NCBI GenBank assembly: GCA_041180805.1
Contig: JBEGQX010000342.1
Location: forward strand, 1 to 18,562
Direction: 5' to 3'
Length of the DNA: 18,562 nucleotides
Source: JBEGQX01 sp041180805
GTDB lineage: Bacteria > Planctomycetota > Planctomycetia > Gemmatales > Gemmataceae
Below are positions 8,305 to 17,100 of this stretch, piece by piece. How positions within the stretch are numbered: position 1 is the stretch's first letter; every line of letters begins with the position of its first letter. A program made the translations under genes and the position numbers. The notes below the pieces were generated by a model. The model saw only the letters and a list, made by a program, of their open reading frames with translations, searched no databases and was not told the DNA's origin.

Positions 8305-8766
8305 ATGAGGATTTCTGATTTTGTTGTGCGTGATGCAGTGGTTTCTTCACTTCAATCCACCGACAAAGAAGGTGTGATTCGTGAACTGGTGTCTGGCCTG
8401 AATCATTGTGGAAGTATCAAAGATTCGGACGTCGAAGATATTATCAGGGCCGTTTTAAAACGCGAAATGCTCGGTTCCACTGGTATCGGGGAAGGAATTG
8501 CCATTCCTCATACAAAGCACACCGGGGTCGACAAGCTTCTCGGGTCTGTTGGTGTTTCCCAGACTGGGGTGAATTTTGGAAGCAGAGACGGCGCTCCTGT
8601 GTTTGTTTTTGTGCTAATCATTTCACCTGTTGATCAACCGGTTGTTCATTTGCGTGCCCTGGAAACTGTGTCCAGAGTTTTGCGGGATGAAAAACTCGTG
8701 AAGTCTCTTCGCGAAGCTTCCACAACAGGGCAATTATTTGATCATTTGGAACAGTATGTGAAGTAG
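8305..8766 (+). CDS. ptsN: PTS EIIA domain protein, nitrogen-type/fructose family (PtsN-like)
   Basis: This is a 153-residue single-domain EIIA protein of the fructose/mannitol/nitrogen family. The active-site motif GEGIAIPHTKHTG places the phospho-accepting histidine at H69, the expected position. A typical LLGSVGVSQTGVNFG and VHLRALETVSRVL follow. No IIB or IIC domain is attached or encoded nearby, so the protein probably works as a regulatory phosphate acceptor like proteobacterial PtsN, not in sugar uptake. HPr and Enzyme I follow immediately (gap of 12 bp or less to HPr), giving a complete EI-HPr-EIIA chain in one cluster. A fructose-specific role with a distant permease cannot be excluded. 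It is preceded by hpf. Confidence 0.9.
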   Translation: MRISDFVVRDAVVSSLQSTDKEGVIRELVSGLNHCGSIKDSDVEDIIRAVLKREMLGSTGIGEGIAIPHTKHTGVDKLLGSVGVSQTGVNFGSRDGAPVFVFVLIISPVDQPVVHLRALETVSRVLRDEKLVKSLREASTTGQLFDHLEQYVK

Positions 8767-8778
8767 TTTTTGAAGCAG

Positions 8779-9087
8779 ATGAGGACCAGTAACGGAGTGT
8801 TTGCGGTTGTGGCCACGGAAATCAGCAAGAAAGTTTTGATAAATAATCCCAGCGGATTTCATATGCGCCCCAAGGCGGCATTCGTGGAAGCTGCATCGAA
8901 ATTTGATTCTGATGTCAAGCTTGTCTGGTCTGGTCAGGCCTTTAACGGAAAAAGTATGTTTGAGCTAATGCTGGTGGCTGCCCCCCAAGGTGATGAAATT
9001 GAATTGTTCGTTCAGGGATCTGATGCGCCAGAGGCTTTTGAGCACTTGGAAAAAATTCTTGCGGAAGTTGAGCCTTCCCAAGAATAA
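8779..9087 (+). CDS. ptsH: phosphocarrier protein HPr
   Basis: HPr passes phosphate from Enzyme I to EIIA in the cytoplasm. From the ATG at 8779 the product is 102 residues. The active-site motif is NPSGFHMRPKAA with H28 as the phosphorylated histidine. The second site NGKSMFELM has S59, exactly 31 residues after the histidine, as in classical HPr (His15/Ser46). Serine regulation by an HPr kinase is therefore possible, though no kinase is in the window. The start is uncertain. A TTG at 8770 adds three residues. A GTG at 8809, preceded by GGAG at 8794-8797, gives 92 residues, closer to the usual 85-90 and with the histidine at position 18. The gene starts 12 bp after ptsN and sits 55 bp before ptsI. 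Confidence 0.9.
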   Translation: MRTSNGVFAVVATEISKKVLINNPSGFHMRPKAAFVEAASKFDSDVKLVWSGQAFNGKSMFELMLVAAPQGDEIELFVQGSDAPEAFEHLEKILAEVEPSQE

Positions 9088-9142
9088 TTTTTGTTTGGCT
9101 TGGTAATCAAATAATCAACTTTGACCAGGATCTTTTAATCGG

Positions 9143-10885
9143 ATGGATGTTTATCGCGGAATACCTGTTTATCCTGGCGTGGTGATTGGGCCTGCCCTTC
9201 CCCTGGACACGGATGGCTTTCTCATCCCCAAAAGGTCCGTGGATCCTGGACTTGTGGAAAACGAAATTCAAAGACTTAAAGATGCTCTTTCCAAAGCAGC
9301 CATATCTGTTCGAAAAAATCAGGCGGAAGTTTCTTCCAAGGTAGGGAGCCAGTTTGCCGCCATTCTGGGTGCCCATGCCCAAATGATCGAAGATCCCTTC
9401 CTGTCCAACGAAATTGTCACAAAGATATCCTCAAATTACTTCACGGCAGAATATGCCGTAAGTCAGGTATTGCGACAACATATTAAGGAAATGGAAGCAT
9501 TGCCCAAGGGGGCAATGGTTTCAAGAACTGCCGATCTGTTTGACATAGAAAAGCAGATTCTCGGGCAGTTGATCGACCAGAAACAACAGGAACTTGGAAA
9601 CTTGACAAGTCCAGTGGTGATTCTGGCGCATGATCTCTCCCCGAATGAAACCGCGAAATTAAACAAGCAATTTGTCCACGCATTTGCCACCGAGGCGGGT
9701 GGTAGGACAAGTCACACCTCCATTCTTGCTGGAGCCATGGAAATCCCCGCTGTAGTGGGTTTGGGGAAATTTTTGCAGGAAATAACCGGTGGTGACATCG
9801 TCATTGTGGACGGTGACGCAGGGTTATTGATCGTTAATCCGGATGAAGAGATTCTCGAGAATTACCGGAAAAGACAAAGCCAGACAATATCCCATGATTC
9901 TTCCTTGGAGCAGTTAAAATCATTGCCTGCTGTTACCAAGGATGGTGTGCAGGTTCGTTTGATGGGTAACATTGAATTTCCCCATGAAGCAGTTCACTGT
10001 CTTGAAAAAGGTGCGGAAGGAATCGGGTTGTATCGTACCGAGTTTCTCTTCATGGGTAAGGAAACCATACCATCCGAGGAAGAGCAATATCAGGCGTACA
10101 AGAAGGTATTGGAGGACATGGGCAGGGATAGGCCCGTGGTAATTAGAACCTTGGATTTGGGGGGTGACAAGCTTGCCACTGGAACCCAATCTAATGAGCG
10201 AAACCCATTTTTGGGACTTAGAAGCATTAGATTGTGCCTGCGCAACATTGGCCTTTTTAAAACCCAAATTAGGGCGATCTTGAGAGCCAGCGTGCATGGA
10301 AATGTGCATTTGTTGTTCCCCATGATTTCCACGGTGCTTGAGTTGCGCCAGGCAAAAATGATTCTTTCTGAGATTAAAGAGGATCTTCAAGAGGAAAACA
10401 TCCCTTTTCAAAGGGATATTCCAATTGGTACAATGATTGAGGTTCCATCAGCTGCCATTTTGGCAGACTGCATGGCTAAAGAAGTTTCCTTCTTTTCGAT
10501 TGGAACCAACGATCTTGTGCAGTACACTTTAGCTGCTGATCGTTCCAATGAGGATGTGGCCTCATTGTACAATCCAGGTGATCCGGCAGTAATAAAGCTG
10601 ATCGACTTGGTGGCAAAAGCAGCGGGAAACGCCAACTTAGCCGTAAGCGTATGCGGTGAAATGAGTGGCGACCCAATATACACGATGTTGCTTCTAGGGC
10701 TTGGTATTAGGCAGTTTAGTGTGGCTCCTCATAGCATTCCGGAAATTAAAAAGATTATTCGGATGATCACGCTGCCAGAAGCCGAGAATGTTGCCCGGGA
10801 AGCCATGCGCTTGGAAACAGCGCGTGATGTGAACAATTATTTGCGGGGACAAATCCGCAAGCTTATTCCTGATCCGATGGTTTAA
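9143..10885 (+). CDS. ptsI: phosphoenolpyruvate-protein phosphotransferase (Enzyme I)
   Basis: Enzyme I takes phosphate from PEP and gives it to HPr. The 580-residue length is standard for the classical form; there is no N-terminal GAF domain as found in EI-Ntr (PtsP). The N-terminal region (RGIPVYPGVVIGPA) and the HPr-binding helices are followed by GGRTSHTSILAGAMEIPAVVG, with phospho-accepting H191. The C-terminal PEP-binding TIM barrel shows GLYRTEFLFM, VIRTLDLGGDK, NPFLGLRSIRL, GTMIEVPSAA, FSIGTNDLVQYTLAADR and the catalytic cysteine C504 in VCGEMSGDP. All expected active-site residues are present. It closes the hpf-ptsN-ptsH-ptsI cluster. The ATG has AGGA 12 bases upstream, a weak spacing, but the protein starts where family members do. 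Confidence 0.96.
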   Translation: MDVYRGIPVYPGVVIGPALPLDTDGFLIPKRSVDPGLVENEIQRLKDALSKAAISVRKNQAEVSSKVGSQFAAILGAHAQMIEDPFLSNEIVTKISSNYFTAEYAVSQVLRQHIKEMEALPKGAMVSRTADLFDIEKQILGQLIDQKQQELGNLTSPVVILAHDLSPNETAKLNKQFVHAFATEAGGRTSHTSILAGAMEIPAVVGLGKFLQEITGGDIVIVDGDAGLLIVNPDEEILENYRKRQSQTISHDSSLEQLKSLPAVTKDGVQVRLMGNIEFPHEAVHCLEKGAEGIGLYRTEFLFMGKETIPSEEEQYQAYKKVLEDMGRDRPVVIRTLDLGGDKLATGTQSNERNPFLGLRSIRLCLRNIGLFKTQIRAILRASVHGNVHLLFPMISTVLELRQAKMILSEIKEDLQEENIPFQRDIPIGTMIEVPSAAILADCMAKEVSFFSIGTNDLVQYTLAADRSNEDVASLYNPGDPAVIKLIDLVAKAAGNANLAVSVCGEMSGDPIYTMLLLGLGIRQFSVAPHSIPEIKKIIRMITLPEAENVAREAMRLETARDVNNYLRGQIRKLIPDPMV

Positions 10886-10992
10886 TCGTCCTATAGACGA
10901 GGATCTAATTTCAAGGGATCCAAAACTATCCAAGTCGGGCTTGCATACGGAATAATGGGTTCTACTGGGTTTTTCAGATAGTGCCCTTCCCC

Positions 10993-11012
10993 GCTGTGTG
11001 CGGAAACACAGC
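10993..11012 (+). promoter_or_regulatory. perfect hairpin enclosing the ribosome binding site of the DUF2344 gene
   Basis: GCTGTGT (10993-10999) and ACACAGC (11006-11012) pair perfectly over 7 bp. The loop GCGGAA contains the only SD-like bases (GGAA) before the ATG at 11013. The stem ends exactly at the start codon, and no T-run follows, so it is not a terminator. It may control translation initiation. A GTG inside the stem at 10998 could also start the frame, which would add five residues. Confidence 0.45.
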
Positions 11013-11690
11013 ATGAATTCAGAATTGGGGCGGACGGTTCCCCAACAAACAGATCAGAAAGTGCGTTTCAGGATCCGTATTTGGTTCCGAAAGAATCAGG
11101 CACTTAGGTTTCTTGGCCATCACGATTTAGTGAGGGCCTTCGAGCGCTTTTTCCGCAGGGCCAATATCAGGCTGGCCTCCACATCCGGGTTTAGTCCAAA
11201 ACCAATCATAGTTTTTGCCTTGGCGCTTCCACTTGGAGTTGTTGGAAACGAGGAAATCGTTGACGTTGAAGTGCTTGACAAACCTGACCCTGAAGAACTG
11301 AAAGAGATTTTTAAAAATCAGGCCCCTCCCGGTCTCGAGGTCATACGCATCGAGGAAGTTCAGGGCAGGAAATGCCCGGTTCCGAGGGGCGTGGTTTATC
11401 GCATTCCCTTTGAACCCCAGTTCTACCAGGAATTAAAAGATCGTATTTCGGATGTTTTGTCCGCTCCCTCTGATAAAAGCCTGTGCATAGTTAGCAGGGA
11501 TAACGGAACAGTAAAAGACATCCGTCCGCTAATTCAGTCGATACAGCTTTTTGAAGATTATCTCGAAGTTGCTCTGGCCATGAATGATCAGGGGACTGCC
11601 AAGCCTGTTGAAATTACACGAATTTTGAACCTTGAAGGACGCACCCCTCTTGATAAAGCGGTGGAGCGCCTTCGCATTGAAACAGAATGA
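11013..11690 (+). CDS. TIGR03936-family radical SAM-associated protein (DUF2344)
   Basis: The product is 225 residues from the ATG at 11013 and has no signal peptide. After a poorly conserved stretch of about 16 residues, the family core begins: VRFRIRIWFRKNQALRFLGHHD, then VRAFERFFRRANIRLA and TSGFSPKPIIVFALALPLG. This matches DUF2344 (family pattern: FLSHLDLMR, RRAxLPxAYTxGFNPRP). In many bacteria this domain is fused to, or encoded beside, a B12-type radical SAM protein, and it often lies directly upstream of rng. Here the RNase E/G gene follows after 27 bp, and no radical SAM partner is encoded in the window. Its biochemical role is not established; a link to RNA or ribosome metabolism is inferred from that conserved adjacency. 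The family SHLD motif reads GHHD here, so the first serine is glycine. Confidence 0.85.
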   Translation: MNSELGRTVPQQTDQKVRFRIRIWFRKNQALRFLGHHDLVRAFERFFRRANIRLASTSGFSPKPIIVFALALPLGVVGNEEIVDVEVLDKPDPEELKEIFKNQAPPGLEVIRIEEVQGRKCPVPRGVVYRIPFEPQFYQELKDRISDVLSAPSDKSLCIVSRDNGTVKDIRPLIQSIQLFEDYLEVALAMNDQGTAKPVEITRILNLEGRTPLDKAVERLRIETE

Positions 11691-11717
11691 ATTCCATTGA
11701 TGAAAGGTCGATGAAAA

Positions 11718-13982
11718 ATGAAGAAGATCATGTTGATTAATGTCCTTCAACCAGAAGAATGCAGAATTGCAATTCTTGAAAACAACGTGCTGGAAGAACT
11801 TTATGTTGAGAGATCCAGCCACGAAAGTTATGTGGGGAACATATACAAGGGAAGAATTGTAAATATTGAGCCAAGTATTCAAGCCGCCTTTGTGGATTTT
11901 GGTGTGGGCAGGAACGGCTTTTTGCATGTTTCTGATGTTGAGCCAACCTACTACAGGCATCTTGATGGTGGAAATGGTGATGAGGATTCTCCGCCAAGGC
12001 AAAGAGGTGGACAGCGTCGGGGTGCACAGCCTCCCAAAAAACATATTCCCGATGTTGAGGATTACCCTTTGGAGCCAGAGATTGTTGATCTGGCCTCTAA
12101 TGATGTAATTGAACAGGAAGACGCCACTGTTTTTCATGAACCGGAGGTGATTGAAACTGGGGATTTTGAACAGGAGTCCAATCCAGATTCGGTTACTTTT
12201 GGTCCACGGGGTTCTGCTGAGCAAGCGGAAGGCCCTGACGAAGATTCCCCGCCTGCCATGCCTTCCGCCAATAGGATCACGGATTCTGATGATGAGGATG
12301 ATTTGCTCTTTAGCAAACCAACTCGCGGAGATTCATCGGAATCGAACGAAGGCTTTTCGATGGAAGATGAGATTGCTGATGTGGTTCCAGAAAATGAAAC
12401 TGCTGGCGATGATTTTTCTTTTGGTAATGAAGGGGATGGTTCGCCAGAGCCCGAGGTAGTCCAGGAGACTGGATTTCCTGATTCTCCTTCTGAAGAAAAT
12501 GCCGGGTTGGTGGAGAATGCTCCTCCCGTGAGAGGTCGCAGGGATGGTCGGCGTGATGGCAGAAGGGATAATCGCAAAGGTGATGGCCGCCGCGATGGGA
12601 GAAGGCCTTCCCGTGGAAGGGGTGACTCCTCTTCAATTCGTGAGGGTTCTCGCGACCAGGGTCGAAGTGGTCGGGGAATGGGTGGCAAGGGTGGAAGGCT
12701 TATGGGTAAGCCAAAGCCAATGATTCAGGATATTTTTAAGAAGGGGCAGGAAGTAATCGTTCAGGTTATCAAGGAGGGGATAGGTACCAAGGGGCCGACC
12801 CTTAGCACTTACATTAGCATCGCTGGCAGGTATTTGGTGCTGATGCCCGGCTTGAACCGTGTTGGAGTGTCGCGCAAAATTTCGGACGAAGATGCGCGCC
12901 GAAGGTTGCGCGATATTTTTGTGGATTTGAAGCCGCCGAAGGGTGTTGGCTTTATTATTCGAACTGCAGGCATTGATAGAAGCAAAGCCGAGCTTCAGCG
13001 TGACCTCGTCTATCTTTGCAGGCTTTGGCAGGTTGTTGCCAAGAGGATAAAGAAAGTTAAATCGCCAGCCGAGATTTATCAGGAAAGCGACATGATTACC
13101 CGGACAATCCGGGATACTTTTACCAACGATATCGATGAGATTGTTGTGGATGAAAAGTCGGCTTTTGAGCATGCTCAGGAATTCCTGCAATTTGTCATGC
13201 CAAAGTTCGCGGATCGAATCCGTTACCATGAGGGGAAAAGCCCCCTGTTTCATCACTTCCGAATCGAGGATGAAATCGCAAAGATTCAAATGAAAAAAGT
13301 TCCATTGCCCATGGGTGGCTCCATAGTCATTGAGCAAACCGAGGCGCTGGTTGCGATCGATGTGAATAGTGGGAATTACCGTGCGGAGGGAAACGCGGAG
13401 GAGACAGCGTTCCAGATCAATCTGCAGGCTGCCAGGGAAATAGGACGTCAGCTTCGCCTGAGGGATTTGGGTGGCGTAATTGTGAACGACTTTATCGACA
13501 TGCGCGAGGAGAAGCATCGTCGGGCGGTTGAAAAAGCAATGCGGGATGCGGTACGGCGTGATAGGGCTCGTACCAAAGTTCTAAGGATTTCGCCTTTTGG
13601 CATTATTGAAATGACCCGCCAGAGGATTCGCCCTTCTTTGAAGCGAAGTGTTTATCACGATTGCCCATACTGCAAGGGTATGGCTCAGGTTAAAACAAGT
13701 GAAAGTATGAGCATTGAGGTGATGCGACTGGTTCAGTTGGCTGCCTTCTCCGGCACGGCTTCTTTGGTTCGTGTCAGGGTTGCTTCGGATACCGCTGATT
13801 ACCTTCTAAATAACAAGAGAAGAGAGATTGGGCGGATTGAAGAGGAGAGCGGAACCTCGGTTTCTGTGAAAGGTGAGCTCGGAGTCCCGCCAGAGCTATT
13901 GGAAATAGTGATTGTTGATAGTCAGGGGAATGAGAAAAAGGTCATTCCAAGCGCGGAGGCGCCGCCAAAGAGAGGCAGATAG
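11718..13982 (+). CDS. rng: ribonuclease E/G family protein with a long disordered insert in the S1 domain
   Basis: This is a 754-residue endoribonuclease of the Rne/Rng family, acting in mRNA decay and rRNA processing. The S1 RNA-binding domain begins at VGNIYKGRIVNIEPSIQAAF (39-58) and reaches DVEP (73-76). It resumes only at IQDIFKKGQEVIVQVIKE (336-353). The intervening residues 77-334 are low complexity: an acidic part (about 110-265, rich in D, E, S, P) then a basic Arg/Gly/Asp part (270-333). The catalytic core is intact: D548 (AIDVNSGN) and D591 (VNDFIDM) are 43 residues apart, like D303 and D346 of E. coli RNase E. The zinc-link motif CPYCKG gives C649 and C652, expected for dimer and tetramer assembly. 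There is no long C-terminal scaffold tail; the protein ends about 100 residues after the zinc link. AAAGGTCG precedes the ATG. It forms a pair with the upstream DUF2344 gene. Confidence 0.95.
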   Translation: MKKIMLINVLQPEECRIAILENNVLEELYVERSSHESYVGNIYKGRIVNIEPSIQAAFVDFGVGRNGFLHVSDVEPTYYRHLDGGNGDEDSPPRQRGGQRRGAQPPKKHIPDVEDYPLEPEIVDLASNDVIEQEDATVFHEPEVIETGDFEQESNPDSVTFGPRGSAEQAEGPDEDSPPAMPSANRITDSDDEDDLLFSKPTRGDSSESNEGFSMEDEIADVVPENETAGDDFSFGNEGDGSPEPEVVQETGFPDSPSEENAGLVENAPPVRGRRDGRRDGRRDNRKGDGRRDGRRPSRGRGDSSSIREGSRDQGRSGRGMGGKGGRLMGKPKPMIQDIFKKGQEVIVQVIKEGIGTKGPTLSTYISIAGRYLVLMPGLNRVGVSRKISDEDARRRLRDIFVDLKPPKGVGFIIRTAGIDRSKAELQRDLVYLCRLWQVVAKRIKKVKSPAEIYQESDMITRTIRDTFTNDIDEIVVDEKSAFEHAQEFLQFVMPKFADRIRYHEGKSPLFHHFRIEDEIAKIQMKKVPLPMGGSIVIEQTEALVAIDVNSGNYRAEGNAEETAFQINLQAAREIGRQLRLRDLGGVIVNDFIDMREEKHRRAVEKAMRDAVRRDRARTKVLRISPFGIIEMTRQRIRPSLKRSVYHDCPYCKGMAQVKTSESMSIEVMRLVQLAAFSGTASLVRVRVASDTADYLLNNKRREIGRIEEESGTSVSVKGELGVPPELLEIVIVDSQGNEKKVIPSAEAPPKRGR
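12531..12605 (+). repeat. degenerate tandem repeat coding G-R-R-D units inside rng
   Basis: Roughly 12-base units encode repeated (D/N)GRR or GRRD steps (residues 272-296: R-G-R-R-D-G-R-R-D, then G-R-R-D-N-R-K-G-D-G-R-R-D-G-R-R). Codons vary between copies (CGC, CGG, AGA, AGG, CGT), so the repeat is kept at the protein level more than at the DNA level. Confidence 0.6.
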
Positions 13983-14061
13983 TTTTGAAGGGTTAGGGTT
14001 TTTGGTGAAAAGGCGTTGTTTGGGTGTTCCCAAATTGATTCAGAAATGACTCTCTTTGCGC

Positions 14062-14090
14062 TTGTCAAGTGAAGTGACCTAGGGTATTAG
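14062..14090 (+). promoter_or_regulatory. candidate sigma70-type promoter of the lptD-like gene
   Basis: TTGTCA (14062-14067) and TATTAG (14085-14090) are exactly 17 bases apart, in the 153-bp gap after rng. Each box matches 4 or 5 of 6 consensus bases. Transcription would begin near 14097, giving a leader of about 40 nt that includes a G-rich SD-like stretch (14124-14135) just before the ATG at 14136. Confidence 0.45.
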
Positions 14091-14135
14091 CCTGCCTGCT
14101 GGCAGAATTTTCCAGCGTTTTTTGGGCGGGCGGGA

Positions 14136-17100
14136 ATGGTAAATAGGTTATTTTTCATTCTGATCCTGATTGCTTTAATGGGGGTTATTGCCCCCAGGGC
14201 CTATTCACAAGATTTGGGACAGGTTGCTGCTCAAACAGCTCCGTTGCAAGAGTCTTTTCTTCGTTATCAAAAAAACATTCCTGGTGATTCCAAGCCAGCT
14301 CGTGTTGATGCGGATGAAATTGTTTATTGGTCCGATAAGACCAAATATTACCTTATTTTGAAGGGTCATGTTCTTCTTGAGCAAGGTGTTTTGCAGCTAA
14401 GAGCGGATAGTTCTGTTCTGATTGCTGATCTGGAAACATTCCGCCAAAGGGGAATTTGGGATCTGGATGTTTATCTGGACGGGAATGTGAAGCTGGATAA
14501 TTCTTCTGAAATCAGGCTTGCGAAAGAAGGCTTTGTTTCACTTTCCACACGTGGCGAGTTTAAATTCAACGCGGTTAAAGCGAAGGCTGAACAAAAAGAT
14601 GGTTCGGCAGATCCCCTGTTTGCAAAAGCGCAGGATGCCAAGGCAAAGTCCTTGAAGAAGGGTGAGCAGGAAAAAAAAGAGCCTTCCAATAAGGAAAATA
14701 AAAAAACAACTTGGAAGGGTCGCGCTAGCGAAGGTTTTGCGGGGGTTGTGGAAAGAGTGGCTTTTCAGGTGCCTGATTCGCCTCCCCCAGCCATAAGTGT
14801 AATGCCGCCTCCGGGGGCTTCGATCCCGTCTGGAAATGTTCCCCCTGTGGCTCTACCGGTAGCCCCGCCTATTGGTTTGCCGGGTATACCCCTTTCAATT
14901 CCTGATGCACCACAAAGGCAGTATACAGTTACGCCAAGAGGGGCATCCGGATTTAATATTCGCATGGAAAACTTGGGTAACGGCGAAACTGCCATCATGG
15001 TTATTGGCGGCGTTGTATTAAATGTGATGGATGTCCAGGGGATCGGGATGCTTGATATTGAGGCAGACCGGTTGGTTATCTGGGCCAAGGGGGCAAACCC
15101 CCAGGAAATTCTTGGGAATATCAGGAAACAATCCAGCCAGAATGGCAAAGATCTTGAATTCTACCTTTCCGGCCATGTGGAAATGCGACAGAAAGATCCC
15201 GTCAAGCAGAAAAAAGGCAAGGTTGAGGAAAGCCAGTCACGGGTGATTCGCGCCGATGAAATTTATTATGACATTGGCAGGAACACGGCAATTGCAATGA
15301 ATAGTGAAATGGAGTTTTACCAGCCTAAGATTCCTGATCCTGTCTTTGTAAGGGCCAGTGAGATTCAGCAGCTTGCGGCAAATCAATACAAGGTAGTTAA
15401 GGCTGAAGTGTTTTCCAGTCGTTTGCCTTCCGACCCAGGTTTGAAGGTTTACATGGCCGAGGCAACAATTGAGGAAAGAGTGGTTCCCAAGTTTTCAATT
15501 TTTGGTAAGCGATTTGTTGATAGAACCACCGGGGAAGAGTTAGATCAGAAAGAGTCCTATGTGCGTGGTAAAAACATGTTCATAGAACTTGAAAACTTAC
15601 CTGTGTTTTACCTGCCATACCTTCAGGGTGATGCGCGGGATCCCTTGGGGCCGATCGAGGGAATGAACCTTGGCTTTAACAATATTTTTGGCGGCCAGTT
15701 TGGCCTTACATTAAACGCATTTGATCTACTGGGTATCCAGCCTTTTGAGAATACCCGTTGGCGTCTTAATTTGGATTACTTGACGAAACGCGGACCAGGC
15801 ATTGGTACAGACTTTGATTACATGGCACCGGATTTCTTTGGAATACCCGGAAAAGTGGATGGTGTATTCAAGGCCTACGGTATTCGCGATGACGGATTGG
15901 ATGTTCTGGGTGGTAACCGCCAGGAAGGCGAACCTCATCCTTTGTATCGCGGAAGATTGTTGTGGCGCCAAACGAATTCGAATTTGCCAAGGGGTTTTAC
16001 CTTCCTTGGTCAGGCTTCTGCAATAAGTGATCGAAACTTCATTGAGCAGTTTTTCAAGCCAGAATGGGACAACGATTATAATCAGACAACTTTTGGTTAT
16101 TTACGCCAGATGGATCAGAATATGGGGTGGGATGTGTTTGCAGAACCTCGTATTCGCCCTTGGATAAACGAAGGTGAATGGTTGCCCAAGGCCGATGGGT
16201 TTATTCTTGGTCAGCCAATTTTCAATATTTTTACGAACAGCACCTGGGCTGGAGTTGGTTACGGAAGGCTTTTGTTGACAAATGACGGCACACCAATGGT
16301 TAGCCCCACGGATGTGGCAGATAGTACCGGGCGATTTAACATCAGTGAAGAATTAAGCCTGCCATTTAGCCTGGGTGATTTGCGATTGGCGCCATACTTG
16401 AAAGGTGACCTTGCATATTACACTTCGTCCATCATTCCATCTGCGCCAGGTGTTCCTGGAATGGCTACCGGGGATGGTCTTGGCAGGGCTTGGGGCGGCG
16501 GTGGTATTCGCGCTAGTCTTCCTTTTACGGCTTCATACCCTGAATTTCAGTCTGATTTGTTTAATGTGAATGGTTTAAATCACAAGATAATCTATGGGGC
16601 AAACTACTATTATGCGGCATCCTCCGCAGATTACACTAATTTCCCCCAGTTGGATCGATTGAATGATGATGCATCCGATCAGGCTCTCCGTGACATTCGC
16701 AATCAACCCAATATATATCCCAACCAGAATAACGGGGCCTTGTTGACCACCTCCCCGCTTTACGATCCTCAGACTTATGCGATTCGAAGGGCTATCGACA
16801 CTAGAATAGATACCTTGCAGGCAATTGACGTATTGCAATTGGATATTCGCCAAAGGTTTCAGACCAAGCGTGGTTTTCCTGGCAGCCAGCATATTGTGGA
16901 CTGGATGACTTTGGATCTTTCTGGCTCACTGTTTCCCCAGAAGAACAGGGATAACTTTGGAAATTACCTTGCATTTTTGCAGTACGATTACATCTGGAAT
17001 GTCGGGGATCGTACCACACTGGCCAGCACCGGCTGGATTGATCCTTTTGATAATGGTGCTAAGGTGTTTACGCTGGGGGCCTACTTAAACCGCCCGGATC

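Noticed and set aside
10887..10901. TCGTC-CTATA-GACGA inverted repeat after ptsI
   Set aside because: Five-base stem without a T-run; may arise by chance.
12134..12688. Long open frame on the minus strand opposite the rng insert
   Set aside because: It mirrors the low-complexity codons of the insert and gives a Ser/Pro-rich product with no domain, so it is a shadow of rng.
12633..13517. 294-codon open frame on the minus strand opposite rng
   Set aside because: It lies wholly over the conserved RNase E/G catalytic core, which is well supported on the plus strand; the translated product shows no recognisable domain.
14019..14034. TTTGGG-TGTT-CCCAAA hairpin after rng
   Set aside because: The stem is only six base pairs and no T-run follows, so it does not qualify as an intrinsic terminator.
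14092..14105. CTGCC-TGCT-GGCAG inverted repeat before lptD
   Set aside because: Five base pairs overlapping the expected transcription start; too short and badly placed to be a leader element.
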